64,000 nucleotides of DNA, from positions 124,001 through 188,000 of the forward strand of contig NZ_RCZB01000001.1 of the NCBI RefSeq assembly GCF_006438785.1, read 5' to 3'. Shown here piece after piece: positions 27,659 to 36,859 of this stretch. The notes beneath the pieces were generated by a model. It was not told where the DNA came from. It did no database searches and saw only the letters and a list, made by a program, of their open reading frames with translations. The DNA comes from Rhodanobacter glycinis (GTDB lineage Bacteria > Pseudomonadota > Gammaproteobacteria > Xanthomonadales > Rhodanobacteraceae). Made by a program: the position numbers and the translations under genes. Within the stretch, counting starts at the first letter, position 1; every line of letters starts with the position of its first letter.

Positions 27659-28531
27659 CTATCCCGATTGACCTGCGACTTGCGAGGGGCTCAGCCCCAG
27701 TACGCGGCGCATGCAGCGGGCCATGTGACTGGGGTGCGCGAAGCCCGCCTCCAGCGCAATCTCCGTCATGCTCCTGCCGCCTTCGAGCAGGCGCAGCCGT
27801 GCGCGTTCCACGCGGCGTTCGAGCACGAAGCGATGCACCGGCATGCCGACGGCTTGCCTGAACAGCGGTTTGAAGTGGGACAGGCTGAATCCCGCCACGC
27901 TTGCGAGTTCGGCCAGCGTGAGGTCTTGATCGAGATGGGCCTCGATGTATTCGATCACGTGGCGCAATCGCCATGCCGGCAACGCACGACCAGGTTTTGC
28001 GGCCGGGGCTGCGTTGCGCGATTGCAGTGCCAGCAGACGTGCAGCAAGCGCGGCGGCGAGGCTGTCGGCGAAGAGTCGGCCGCCCGGATACGCGTCGTGA
28101 TCCTCGGCTTGCATCATCCAGCCAATGCGCTCGATCTGCGGGTCGCGTATGTGGATCGACGGTGCGAGTTGAGCCTCGTGCGAGCCCAGGCCCATGGCGT
28201 CCGCGGTGTCCAGCAACAGCGAGGGCGTCAGCCGCAGCAGCAGGGAACGTGCAGGCCGCAACAATGTCCAGCGGGTACTTGAATGCGCGGGCACCACGCA
28301 GAACTGGCCATGGAGCCGAACGCCGTGCCGCTCGCAATGGCCCGCGCGATAGGAGACCGGCACCGGATCGCCCAAGTGAAGGCAGAGCACATGACGATGA
28401 TCCACCGGTGAATCGAACAATCCGAATGGCACGGGCGACGTGAGTACGTCCAGCAGTGGCAGGCGGTGCGGGTCGGCGCCCGCCAGTAGCGCGGCCGGAG
28501 GGCTGGGATAGCACGTGGGTCGGTCGATCAT
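27659..28531 (-). CDS. AraC-family transcriptional regulator with N-terminal sensor domain
   Basis: The product has 290 residues. The N-terminal 170 residues form a cupin-like sensor region without a clear ligand motif. The C-terminal double helix-turn-helix contains DLTLAELASVAGFSLSHFK near 215 and MTEIALEAGFAHPSHMARCM near 260, and ends with VLGLSPSQV. It is transcribed divergently from the Tat-exported alpha/beta hydrolase at 28678, with 146 bp between the starts. It is therefore a likely regulator of that operon. Confidence 0.9.
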   Translation of the reverse strand: MIDRPTCYPSPPAALLAGADPHRLPLLDVLTSPVPFGLFDSPVDHRHVLCLHLGDPVPVSYRAGHCERHGVRLHGQFCVVPAHSSTRWTLLRPARSLLLRLTPSLLLDTADAMGLGSHEAQLAPSIHIRDPQIERIGWMMQAEDHDAYPGGRLFADSLAAALAARLLALQSRNAAPAAKPGRALPAWRLRHVIEYIEAHLDQDLTLAELASVAGFSLSHFKPLFRQAVGMPVHRFVLERRVERARLRLLEGGRSMTEIALEAGFAHPSHMARCMRRVLGLSPSQVAGQSG

Positions 28532-28677
28532 GCACTGATCCTTCTACGCGCTGCGGCCTCGATGCAAGTGCCGAAAATCATCCGCCTGTACCCGATGCCG
28601 GCCGTTTGTGCGCGCGCTGTTGCAGCGGCGCTGCCAGCATGCCGGCAAGCAAAGCACTTGCCGCATGGAGATCCGGA

Positions 28678-29658
28678 ATGAGGCGTAGACAGTTTCTGAT
28701 GTTGACCGGTGCCACATTCGCCGCCGGCGTCGTTGGCGCGCGCGTGTCGCATGCCGACACTCATCGCGGCGCCACGGGCGCCGGCCTTTTGAAACCCATG
28801 GATGCCGTAGCGTTCCGTGCGACGCGACGATTCGCCGAGCTCCCGTTCGGCCGGATCGCGTATGTCGAGCGCGGCTTGGGCGATGCGGCGTTGTTTCTGC
28901 ACGGTGCGCCGCTCAACGGCTTTCAGTGGCGCGGCGCGATCGATCGGTTGTCCGCCCACCGGCGGTGCGTGGCGCCCGATTTCATGGGCCTCGGATATTC
29001 GCAGATTCCCGAGCACCAATCGCTGGCCGCCGACGCCCAGGCCGGGATGCTCGCAGCCTTGCTCGACAAGCTCGCGATCCGCAAGGTCGATATCGTCGCC
29101 AGCGATAGCGGCGGTGCGGTGGCGCAACTGTTCGTCGTCCGCTATCCCGAGCGCGTGCGCACGCTGCTGCTGACGAATTGCGACGTCGAACCCGACAGCC
29201 CTCCGCCCAAGGTCAAGCCCGCGATCGAGATGGCGCGCGCCGGAACGCTCGCGGGTGCCACCGCCCAATGGCTCACCGACAAAACGCTGGCGCGCTCGAC
29301 GTTCGGTGCTGCGGTATACAGCGATCCCAGCCGTTTCGCTGACGAGACCATCGAATACTACGTGGAGCCGCTGGTGAGTTCGCCGTTGCGCCGGGCGCAA
29401 TACCACGCGTTCCACCTCGCACTGGAGCCGAACCCGCTGCGCGGCATTGAAAAGTCGCTCAAGCGCAGCACGGTGCCGGTGCGGATCGTGTGGGGCGCCA
29501 GCGACGATATCTTTTCGCAGGCCGATGCCGATTACCTCGATCGCACGTTTCCGCGGTCCCGGGGTATCCGTCTCGTGCCCGGAGGGAAGCTGTTCTTCCC
29601 CGAGGAATTTCCCGAAATCATCGCCGAGGAGGCGCGGCGTCTATGGCGTGCCGCCTGA
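28678..29658 (+). CDS. Tat-exported alpha/beta hydrolase (haloalkane dehalogenase/epoxide hydrolase-like)
   Basis: The product has 326 residues from the ATG at 28678, with GGAG seven bases upstream. The N terminus MRRRQFLMLTGATFAAGVVG carries a twin-arginine motif RRQFL, so it is exported folded. The oxyanion HGAPLNGFQW and the nucleophile elbow DIVASDSGGAVAQ are visible, with an unusual S-D-S-G-G elbow. The acid is probably in VWGASDDIF. Substrate could be an ester, an epoxide or a halide. The stop overlaps or nearly overlaps the next gene, so the two are co-transcribed. Confidence 0.88.
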   Translation: MRRRQFLMLTGATFAAGVVGARVSHADTHRGATGAGLLKPMDAVAFRATRRFAELPFGRIAYVERGLGDAALFLHGAPLNGFQWRGAIDRLSAHRRCVAPDFMGLGYSQIPEHQSLAADAQAGMLAALLDKLAIRKVDIVASDSGGAVAQLFVVRYPERVRTLLLTNCDVEPDSPPPKVKPAIEMARAGTLAGATAQWLTDKTLARSTFGAAVYSDPSRFADETIEYYVEPLVSSPLRRAQYHAFHLALEPNPLRGIEKSLKRSTVPVRIVWGASDDIFSQADADYLDRTFPRSRGIRLVPGGKLFFPEEFPEIIAEEARRLWRAA

Positions 29659-29690
29659 TGTCGATATCACGTTCCAACGGAGCAAACGCC

Positions 29691-30689
29691 GTGCGATCCA
29701 TTCTCCTGTTTTTTGCATTGCTGCTGATGTTCGGCCTGGGCCGGCCTGCCGGTGCGATGGAGCCATCTACCGATGCGAGCTCGCTCGACCACATCCTGCT
29801 GTGGGGTCGCAACCTCGATCAGGTCACTGCGATCATGGCGGTCAAGCTCGGGTTCCAGGTTCGGCCGGGGCGCGATCCCGGCGGAGTGGCTAACCGCTAT
29901 GTGCGGATGGCCGACCGCAGCTATCTCGAACTGGAAGGCATCACGCGGCCGGACGCGGACATGGATCCCGGCATGCAGGCAGATCAGGCCGTATTGCGCG
30001 GCGGCCCGGGCGCGCGGACGTTCGGGCTGCGTTTGTCGGCGCTCGATCAGGCTCGTGCGTTCCTGAAACACCAGGGCCTGGAGCCCACTGCCATCTTCTC
30101 GGCGTCGCCTACGGACCCCGATGGCGCTGGCCCGTCCGCACCTGCGCGCTGGCGGCTGTTTGCCTTCAACCACCAGCCTCTTTCGAGCAACCTGTTCTTC
30201 ATCGACTACGCACCCGGCAACATCACGCCAGCCAGTGTCGCGGATGACCAGATCGCGCATGAGCATCCCAACACGGCACGCGAATTGTCCGCGCTATGGC
30301 TTCTTTCGGCGGACGCGGATGCCGATCGAAAACAGTTCGAGCGCATGGGCTACATGGGCGCGACATCTGTTCGCATCCCGCAGATATCAGCTCGCGGGTA
30401 TGCGGTGCCGATGGGATCGAAGCGCATTTTCGTGCTGCAACCGGATGGCGCGGGTATCGCTGCTGAAGCGCTGCGCAAAGGCGGCAGTCAGGTGCTTGGC
30501 GTCAGCATCGGCGTCGCGGATTTCGACGCGGCAAAAAGGCGGGTCGAGCGTGGATACGAAACGCAACTGACGAGTTACTGCGGATTGCAGGGCGAGTCCT
30601 TTCTGGCGCCGACGCAGGGTGACCTCGGACTCTTGATCGAATTCCACGCCTTGTCCGTGCCGGCCGCATCCGCCGGGCACTGCAACTAG
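29691..30689 (+). CDS. Secreted glyoxalase-like (VOC-related) domain protein
   Basis: The product has 332 residues from a GTG at 29691, with GGAG eight bases upstream and a clean signal peptide MRSILLFFALLLMFGLGRPA. ATGs at 29643 and 29658 (which overlaps the hydrolase stop as TGATG) are alternatives. The glyoxalase-like region starts with SLDHILLWGRNLDQVTAIMA and contains RYVRMADRSYLELEGI. A second, degenerate module occupies the C-terminal half. The exported location of both this protein and the hydrolase suggests periplasmic processing of a small compound. The substrate is unknown. Confidence 0.8.
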   Translation: MRSILLFFALLLMFGLGRPAGAMEPSTDASSLDHILLWGRNLDQVTAIMAVKLGFQVRPGRDPGGVANRYVRMADRSYLELEGITRPDADMDPGMQADQAVLRGGPGARTFGLRLSALDQARAFLKHQGLEPTAIFSASPTDPDGAGPSAPARWRLFAFNHQPLSSNLFFIDYAPGNITPASVADDQIAHEHPNTARELSALWLLSADADADRKQFERMGYMGATSVRIPQISARGYAVPMGSKRIFVLQPDGAGIAAEALRKGGSQVLGVSIGVADFDAAKRRVERGYETQLTSYCGLQGESFLAPTQGDLGLLIEFHALSVPAASAGHCN

Positions 30690-30718
30690 CGCGTTTGCCG
30701 TTGCGCGATACTTCGGCC

Positions 30719-31420
30719 ATGAACCGACTCCTGCAATGCCTCTGCTTCCTGCTTTTGATCGCACCGGCGTACGCTGCCGAAAGCCAGGCCCCCGCAGCGC
30801 GGACCATCGTGCTGGTGCGTCACGGTTACTACGTCCCGGACCCTGCTGCGGATGAACGGCTGGGGCCGCATCTGGCGCCGATCGGCGTGGCGCAGGCGCA
30901 ACTGGTGGGCGCGCGGCTGGCTGGTCTGCCGACGCGTTTCGACGCGATGTATGTCAGCCCGGTGCAGCGCGCACGCGACACGGCGGCGGTCATCGCCGGC
31001 AATTTCCCCGGGCGCCGCTTCGAGGTGGTCGATGATCTCGCCGAATGCACGCCGCCCAGCCGGCGCGCCGAGATCATGGTTCACGAAAATCCGAAGGACC
31101 TGGCCGCCTGCAAGACGCAGTTCGACCGGTTGTTCGCCCGCTACTTCAGGCCTGCCGCCGGCCACGAGCGCACCGACCTGCTGGTGTGCCACGGCAACGT
31201 GATCCGCTACCTGGTCACCCGAGCGCTCGGCGTCGACACCACGGCATGGCTGGAAATGTCGGTGGGCAATGCCAGCATCACCGAGATCCGCATCGAGGCT
31301 GACGGCAGCTTCAAGGTCATTGCCGTCGGCGATGTCGGACATCTGCCACCGGCCATGCTCACCGGGGCGACCGGCGACAGCGAACGCAGCCTGGCGATCC
31401 CGCCGCTGCCGCTCGACTGA
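30719..31420 (+). CDS. Exported histidine phosphatase (phosphoglycerate mutase-like)
   Basis: The product has 233 residues from the ATG at 30719. A signal peptide ends near residue 20 (APAYAA). The catalytic RHG tripeptide lies in TIVLVRHGYYVPDP near residue 34. The second active-site segment is LLVCHGNVIRYLV near 154, with an additional arginine in SPVQRARDTA. The fold transfers phosphate through a phospho-His intermediate. As an exported enzyme it may be a phytase, an acid phosphatase or a SixA-like enzyme. It is the third gene of the exported-enzyme run. Confidence 0.9.
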   Translation: MNRLLQCLCFLLLIAPAYAAESQAPAARTIVLVRHGYYVPDPAADERLGPHLAPIGVAQAQLVGARLAGLPTRFDAMYVSPVQRARDTAAVIAGNFPGRRFEVVDDLAECTPPSRRAEIMVHENPKDLAACKTQFDRLFARYFRPAAGHERTDLLVCHGNVIRYLVTRALGVDTTAWLEMSVGNASITEIRIEADGSFKVIAVGDVGHLPPAMLTGATGDSERSLAIPPLPLD

Positions 31421-31832
31421 TGGCTCGGCCGGGAGCTGGTGCCGGGTCGGGGCAGGCTGATCCAGCGAGCGCTGCCCACTTCATCCCGGACAGCGAATAG
31501 ATCCCCAGCGATATGCGCGCGGCGCCGGACGGACGCCACGAAGTTGAAGAGCGGCGGAACCCTCGAGTCGCAGGGCTTCCGCGCCACGCAGGTCATCATC
31601 GATTACCTGCCGTCTTCGGTTTCAGCTGAGCCGGGTTGGCAAGAGGCTGTGGGTGGCATCCTTCAGAAGCATCCGTCGTGGCCGATAACCGGTAAATCTC
31701 CCCGGCCGCCGGAAACCCGTGCTTCACATGTATTCGCCCTTTACCGCAACTGTCCGCCAAGCCGTCGCATGCCGCTTCCGGGATGTCGGTGGTGAGTTTG
31801 GCCGTGCCTACCCAGGGGGGGTGTCCGCGTAC
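31421..31832. other. Intergenic stretch without a convincing gene
   Basis: This 412 bp region lies between the histidine phosphatase and a small hypothetical gene. Open frames exist on both strands because of the high GC, but none has a ribosome site, a recognisable domain or normal codon bias. No strong palindrome was found. It may include decayed coding sequence. Confidence 0.4.
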
Positions 31833-32207
31833 ATGAACCACCACAAGCTACCCGCAAAGAAGCCGGTCAACCATGTGGACTGGAGCGATCCGCATCTGGA
31901 GTCGCTGCTGCGAAAGACCGAAAGCTGGAAGCTCGACAACCGTGGCGTCTATCCGGTGCAGGAGGTACAGATCCATATCGGCTGGGGCGCTGCTGCCGGC
32001 AAACCGGCTCTGCTGGTCTGGGAGCGCGACCAGGCGATGGTGCTGGAAACCTGCTTTACGCTGCCGCATGGCGAACATGTTCGGGTGGACAGTCATCTGG
32101 GCGACAGCATCCGCACCGTGTGGGGTGTGGTTATCGAAGGGCGCGAAGGGCATCGTGCCGAAGATCGTGCCAACGGGGTCCATGTGTATTGGCTGCACGT
32201 GCGTTGA
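31833..32207 (+). CDS. Hypothetical soluble protein (124 residues)
   Basis: The ATG at 31833 gives an N terminus MNHHKLPAKKPVNHVDWSD. An upstream in-frame ATG at 31719 adds 38 residues of poor quality. The middle part VQEVQIHIGWGAAAGKPALLVWERDQA and the conserved-looking tail GVHVYWLHVR suggest a compact beta protein. No family is recognised. The ribosome site is weak. It converges with the SLOG gene at 32300. Confidence 0.5.
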   Translation: MNHHKLPAKKPVNHVDWSDPHLESLLRKTESWKLDNRGVYPVQEVQIHIGWGAAAGKPALLVWERDQAMVLETCFTLPHGEHVRVDSHLGDSIRTVWGVVIEGREGHRAEDRANGVHVYWLHVR

Positions 32208-32299
32208 AGGTGAGCCGAAGGATCGGTGGCTGTCTGCAACCATGACGCATGCCTTGCCCCGGTGTTCGCGGTCTCGCCGGCCACGGTGTTCGTTTCCCC

Positions 32300-33982
32300 C
32301 TACAGCTTGCTGTGCTCCACCTGCCGCTCGCGCTGCATCAAGGTCCACTCGGCGTGCTCGGTCAACGCCGCGTCGCCCAGCGAGAGCAGGATTTCGCGCT
32401 GCTGAATGGGGTCCTGCGTGCGATCCAGTGCAGCGCGCGCGCCGGCGAAGATGCGCTGCATGAAGCGGTATTGGCGGATCAGTTCCTTGTCGGCCTTGCG
32501 ATAGGAGTAAGCCTCGCGCACGGCGGCAACGATCGATAGCACGGCCATGATCATCACCAGAAAGATCTTGGTGTCCGGCGCCAGCACGAGCGCAAACGCG
32601 GCGAGAAATACGCTGATCGCCACGCCACCCCACAAGCTGATCCTTCCGACCGTTTCGGTGACATGGTGCAGCCCGGTGCGCTCGACGATCTTGCATTCGT
32701 AGTAATGCAGCTGTCCGGATTTTCCGGATTCGCCTACCCATTCGGCGATGACATCGGCCAGTGCCGCGGGCGTGGCTTGTTCCGGTTGTATCGACGGATA
32801 CAGGCTGGCGGCGCGCATGACGTTGCGGATCCAGCCCAGTTCGATGTTCTGCTTCTGCAGGAAATTATCATGGGCGAACTCATGGTCGGCATTTGCCGAG
32901 ATGCCTGCCCGCCGCCAGTACGATTGTATGCGCAGGCCTTCCGCCAGCGCGCGGTAGTCCAGGTATTTGCGGTGCCAGCCGCGGCGGCGCGCGAGCACGG
33001 CCACGGCGCCGCCACTGGCGAACAGCAGCAGGAACAGGTAGATCAGATAGTCCTGCGCGGGCAGGTGCGCATAAAACGTGAATGCGATGCCCATCAGCGC
33101 GGCCAGTGTGTAGGTCAGGCGCATCGCCAGCAGCACGCGTTTCTGGAAATGCATGGCCAGCCAGTCCGCCGCATGAAAGGTCTGGTCGATGGTCAGGGTG
33201 GCGTTCGACGGAACGCCATGCGGCGCGGCTTCGATCTGGGTGGCGTAGTTGTCGCGTTCGGCATTGAACTCGGCCATTCGCGCAAACATCAGATGGAACT
33301 CCGCCGGCAGGCTGACCTGGGTGGCCAGGGTGTCGGCGCTGCGCCAGCCTGCCTGCAACGGCAGCAGCCCCTCAGCCGGAGCACCGTCGGGGTGAGCGCG
33401 CGAGCAGACGATGTGATACAGCAGGCTTTCGTCGCCACCGCCCAGCACATGGCGCGTATCGCGACGGCGATCGATCAGGCCGGGCAGCGCGCCGGTCAGG
33501 TGATAGTCCACGATCTGCGCGGTGCCGCCGAGCCGGCCCGACGCCTTGCCGTCCCAGATCGCCAGCAGGATGTGGCAATGGCTGGCGATGTACACGCCGG
33601 CCTTGGCGTACTGGCGGTCGCGTGGCATGCCCTGTGCTCCGATCGCAAGACTCGGCTGATTCATCAGCTTGGGCAGCAGCACGATCTCGGCCTGGCTGCA
33701 CAACGTGTCGAAGCTGGCGCGCACCGCGGGGTCGGCAAAGTCGTCCACATACATCTCGCGCGGCAACGGTAGCGGTGCCATCAGGCGCGCACCCTGGGCG
33801 AGTGCTTCCTGCGCAACCAGTTGGTCGCCGCCTTCGGCCAGCGCCGACAGCACCACCAGTGGCAGTTCGGGGAAATCGTGGCGCAGTTGCGCAAAAAACT
33901 CCCGCACGCGTTGCCGGATCGGTTCGATCTCGCGCGCGGGAATGTTTCGATGGCTGGTGACACCGACAACCAGGGGCGTCAT
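32300..33982 (-). CDS. SLOG-domain protein fused to two 2TM modules (putative nucleotide-sensing membrane effector)
   Basis: The product has 560 residues from the ATG at 33982, with GGAAG seven bases upstream. The N-terminal 200 residues form a Rossmann-like SLOG fold: TPLVVGVTSHRNIPAREIEP, then VLSALAEGGDQLVAQEAL, where the GGD loop is typical of the phosphate-binding site. Two pairs of TM helices follow near 300-350 and 460-505, in the style of SMODS/SLOG-associating 2TM effector domains. Such proteins are predicted to sense nucleotide second messengers and perturb the membrane. It is in one operon with a TIR protein. Function is inferred. Confidence 0.75.
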   Translation of the reverse strand: MTPLVVGVTSHRNIPAREIEPIRQRVREFFAQLRHDFPELPLVVLSALAEGGDQLVAQEALAQGARLMAPLPLPREMYVDDFADPAVRASFDTLCSQAEIVLLPKLMNQPSLAIGAQGMPRDRQYAKAGVYIASHCHILLAIWDGKASGRLGGTAQIVDYHLTGALPGLIDRRRDTRHVLGGGDESLLYHIVCSRAHPDGAPAEGLLPLQAGWRSADTLATQVSLPAEFHLMFARMAEFNAERDNYATQIEAAPHGVPSNATLTIDQTFHAADWLAMHFQKRVLLAMRLTYTLAALMGIAFTFYAHLPAQDYLIYLFLLLFASGGAVAVLARRRGWHRKYLDYRALAEGLRIQSYWRRAGISANADHEFAHDNFLQKQNIELGWIRNVMRAASLYPSIQPEQATPAALADVIAEWVGESGKSGQLHYYECKIVERTGLHHVTETVGRISLWGGVAISVFLAAFALVLAPDTKIFLVMIMAVLSIVAAVREAYSYRKADKELIRQYRFMQRIFAGARAALDRTQDPIQQREILLSLGDAALTEHAEWTLMQRERQVEHSKL

Positions 33983-34126
33983 GGGCGGCTTCCGGACGAT
34001 GGTGGATATCGCGATGGGCAATGCGCGGCCGCGCGACCGTATCGCCGGTCACAGGCGTTGCCGCCTGCCGTTCCATGCGATCGGTCTGGCCTTCTGCCCG
34101 ACCTGTGGTGATGGCGCTGGCGAGCC

Positions 34127-34273
34127 TCAGCTGGGCTTGATCCTCGGCACCGTGGTGGTGCGGGGCGCGGGTGCCTGCGGCTCGAAATCCGGCTCTGGCT
34201 GCAGCGCGGAGTCGTTGTTCTCTTCTTCCCCGGTGTCCGGGGCGTCCTGATTTTCATTGCCGGTCATTGACAT
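34127..34273 (-). CDS. Small acidic protein (48 residues) between TIR and SLOG genes
   Basis: It starts at the ATG at 34273, with a perfect AGGAGA nine bases upstream. An in-frame ATG follows two codons later. The sequence is disordered and strongly acidic at first (TGNENQDAPDTGEEENNDSA), then proline-rich, and ends basic with TTTVPRIKPS. No homologue is recognised. Its position inside the TIR-SLOG operon and its good ribosome site support a real gene, perhaps a regulator or linker protein. It is not secreted. Confidence 0.6.
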   Translation of the reverse strand: MSMTGNENQDAPDTGEEENNDSALQPEPDFEPQAPAPRTTTVPRIKPS

Positions 34274-34452
34274 GATGTTCTCCTGTCGTGGTGGTGGAAG
34301 TTGCCGTTGGCCGTGCCCAGGTGCGTGCATGCCCGGTACGCGGTGTGCTCGCCTGACTCCATGGCCCTACTTGCATGCAGCGCGTGCTGGTTGTTCCCGG
34401 TTGTCGGGCTCGTGGGACGCCCTCGACGGTTGTCGTGGTGCGGCAGGCGCGA

Positions 34453-36663
34453 CTATTTCCTCTGGCTGTCGCCGGATGCCGCCAGCAGCTCCTGCTGGAA
34501 CGCGGCATTGACCGGGTAGTCGATCCGTTCGCGTTGCAATACCTGCACCAGTGCCGCATCGCGATAGCCGCTGTTCCACAGTTGCCGGATCAGCGGCTGC
34601 GCCTCGGCTGTCCTGCCGAGCGCCAGCAGCGCGTCGACCTGCAGCGCCAGCAGACGCGGATCGCCACGCCCGTTTTTCACCGTCTGCATCGCGTGCAGTG
34701 CGTCCTCGCGTAGCGGCCGCGCGGTCGGCGCATCGTCCACCGCGGCAAGCGACAACCGCGCGCCTGCCGTGGCCAGCAAGGTGGCGCGATCCTCGGGCTG
34801 CCGGGCAAGCAGCGGGTCGAGCACACGCAGGGCCGCGCTTGCCTGCATGCGCGATGCGTCGATCCGGCCTGCGGCACGCGATTGCGCGGCCTGCTCTAGC
34901 TGCGCCTCGGCAAACTCGCGCCGCCAGCCGATGTTGGCGGGAGCCTGACGGGTCAGCGTGGCAAAGGTCGCCAGCGCCTGTACGGTGAGTGCGTTCGCTG
35001 CGCGCAGGTCGCCGCTCAGGCGCCGCAATCGGGCCAGCTGGGTGGCGTACAGGGCCGCGTGTTCCTGGAAGTCGGTGTTGCTGGGGTCGATCGGCTTCAG
35101 TTGCGTGGCGATGTCGACGGCCTGTTGCAGCCGCTCCATGCCGTTCTTGAGATCGCCGGTGAGCGCCTGCGTGCGCCCCAGGATCGCGCGTACGGTCAGC
35201 GTGCTGTCGCGCTGGCTGGCGTCCTTCGGGTCACGCGCCGTCAGTGCAGACTCGATGGCATCGTCGGTTGCGTAGTGCGCCACTGCGACAGCCAGTTCGC
35301 CACGCATCAGCGCCAGCCTGCCGATGTTGTTGTAGGCCGAGCCGAGAGAGGACATCCATTCCGCATTGCCCGGCTGCGTAGGGGCCAGCTGCTGCATCAG
35401 CTGCAGCATGCTGCGGTACTGCACCAGGGCCTCGTCCAGCTGGCCGCGCGCTTCCAGTACATGGCCAATGTTGTTGTCGATCGTGGCCAGCTGAAACCGC
35501 AGCTGGGGTTCGTCGGGGGTCAGCAGGTGCGCGCGGTGAAGGAGGGTCTGCGCCGCCACAAAGCTCTGCTGCGCGGCATCCAGCTCGCCCTGGCGCCAGT
35601 GGGTCATGCCGATGAACGCCGATACCTCCGCGCAGGCCAGTTGCCTCGAAGTGTTTGCCGGTGCGGCAGCGGCCAGCGGCACGGCCAGTTTCAACGCGGC
35701 CTGGTAGGACGCCATGGCAGCGGGCAGGTGGCCCTGATCAAGGCGCACGCTGCCGATTTTTTCGAGCGCCTTGATGCGCTGGGCGAGCGCTTCTTCGGTG
35801 ACGTCGCCGGTCGGCAGCGACTGGAAATAGTTCATGGCCTGGTTGTCGACCGCCTCCATGATGTCCAGTCGCGATACCTGCGCCAGCTTGTCGTTGAGAT
35901 CGCCAAGAATGAAATCGACCAGATCTTCGGCCTGTTTCTGCCGGCGTTCGGCGGCGTGGCTGGCGGCCACCGCGGCATTGCGCGCGATGACGGCGGCGAT
36001 CGCCAGCACGGTGGTCACCGTCATTACCATCACCGCGACCGTGGCCAGTGCCACCACGCGACGGATATGTCGCTGCAGCTCGCGCCGCTTCAATGCGTCG
36101 AAGCCGACATCCAGCATGCCGGCGATCAGCTTCAATTTGGCATTGGACTTGCCGTCCTTGCCGGGCCGCACATCCGCTGCAATCGGCTCGGTGCGTTCTT
36201 CGCCCAACGCGCCGTTCGCCGTCAGCTGATGGCGCAGCGCCAGCGCGAAGCATTCCTCCGCTTCGCGCCCAAGCTGATCGCTGGCACCGGGTTCACCATC
36301 GACGATCAGACAGAAGATGCGCTCACTGCGGCCGAGCCGTTTGAAAGCCAGCACTTCCTGATTGACCCAGTGCGAAACTGCCGAACGCGGCGAGCAGATC
36401 ACGACCAGACATTCCGATTGCGCCAGCGCCTCGTTGACCTTGTGCCCGAGATCGGTGGCGCTGGCCAGCTCGTCGCGGTCACGGAAGACGGGCGCGAAGC
36501 GTGCCGGCGTCACGCCGACCGCCGTGGTCTGGCCGACCAGCCGCCTGGGGATCACGTAGGCTTCCAGCGCCTTGTGCAGCCACGCGGCCCAGGACTTGTC
36601 CTGGTGGCTGTAGCTGATGAAGGCGCGGTACCGGAAAGCCGGTGTCGCGGAGGCTTGCGTCAT
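34453..36663 (-). CDS. TIR-domain protein with TM helix and TPR array
   Basis: The product has 736 residues from the ATG at 36663. The TIR domain spans about 11-150 with box 1 FRYRAFISYSHQDKSWAAWL and box 2-like PVFRDRDELASATDLG. The predicted NADase catalytic Glu is Glu103 in SHWVNQEVLAFKRLG. A TM helix lies near 203-225. Many TPR repeats (for example YNNIGRLALMRGELAVAVAH) fill 240-730, outside the cytoplasm if the topology is simple. It is the first gene of the operon with the acidic peptide and SLOG-2TM protein. Possible roles are NAD-based defence or signalling. Confidence 0.85.
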   Translation of the reverse strand: MTQASATPAFRYRAFISYSHQDKSWAAWLHKALEAYVIPRRLVGQTTAVGVTPARFAPVFRDRDELASATDLGHKVNEALAQSECLVVICSPRSAVSHWVNQEVLAFKRLGRSERIFCLIVDGEPGASDQLGREAEECFALALRHQLTANGALGEERTEPIAADVRPGKDGKSNAKLKLIAGMLDVGFDALKRRELQRHIRRVVALATVAVMVMTVTTVLAIAAVIARNAAVAASHAAERRQKQAEDLVDFILGDLNDKLAQVSRLDIMEAVDNQAMNYFQSLPTGDVTEEALAQRIKALEKIGSVRLDQGHLPAAMASYQAALKLAVPLAAAAPANTSRQLACAEVSAFIGMTHWRQGELDAAQQSFVAAQTLLHRAHLLTPDEPQLRFQLATIDNNIGHVLEARGQLDEALVQYRSMLQLMQQLAPTQPGNAEWMSSLGSAYNNIGRLALMRGELAVAVAHYATDDAIESALTARDPKDASQRDSTLTVRAILGRTQALTGDLKNGMERLQQAVDIATQLKPIDPSNTDFQEHAALYATQLARLRRLSGDLRAANALTVQALATFATLTRQAPANIGWRREFAEAQLEQAAQSRAAGRIDASRMQASAALRVLDPLLARQPEDRATLLATAGARLSLAAVDDAPTARPLREDALHAMQTVKNGRGDPRLLALQVDALLALGRTAEAQPLIRQLWNSGYRDAALVQVLQRERIDYPVNAAFQQELLAASGDSQRK

Positions 36664-36793
36664 GGCGCACCGCACTCCTGCAGCAGATGACGCATTCCCT
36701 TGCCGGGAAGCCCCCATCCATCCAGTCCGACGGGCGGCGCCAGACAATCGACCCCCGACGGCTGTCTGCTACGCAGAAAGATATCATCATAAA

Positions 36794-36809
36794 TGTGATG
36801 TAAATCACA
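36794..36809. promoter_or_regulatory. Perfect CRP/Clp-type binding site upstream of the TIR operon
   Basis: TGTGATGTAAATCACA exactly matches the CRP consensus TGTGA-N6-TCACA. It lies in a short AT-rich island 131 bp upstream of the TIR start at 36663. In Xanthomonads the CRP homologue Clp is inhibited by c-di-GMP, so this site could connect the operon to that messenger. It could also serve a divergent transcript that no longer exists. Confidence 0.75.
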
Positions 36810-36859
36810 AATTATGCACAAAAAAGGAAGTTTACGACTGAGCGAGAGCCCTCCAGGCC

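Noticed and set aside
31207..31844. Several frames between the histidine phosphatase and 31833
   Set aside because: No ribosome sites, no recognised domains and mutual overlap on both strands.
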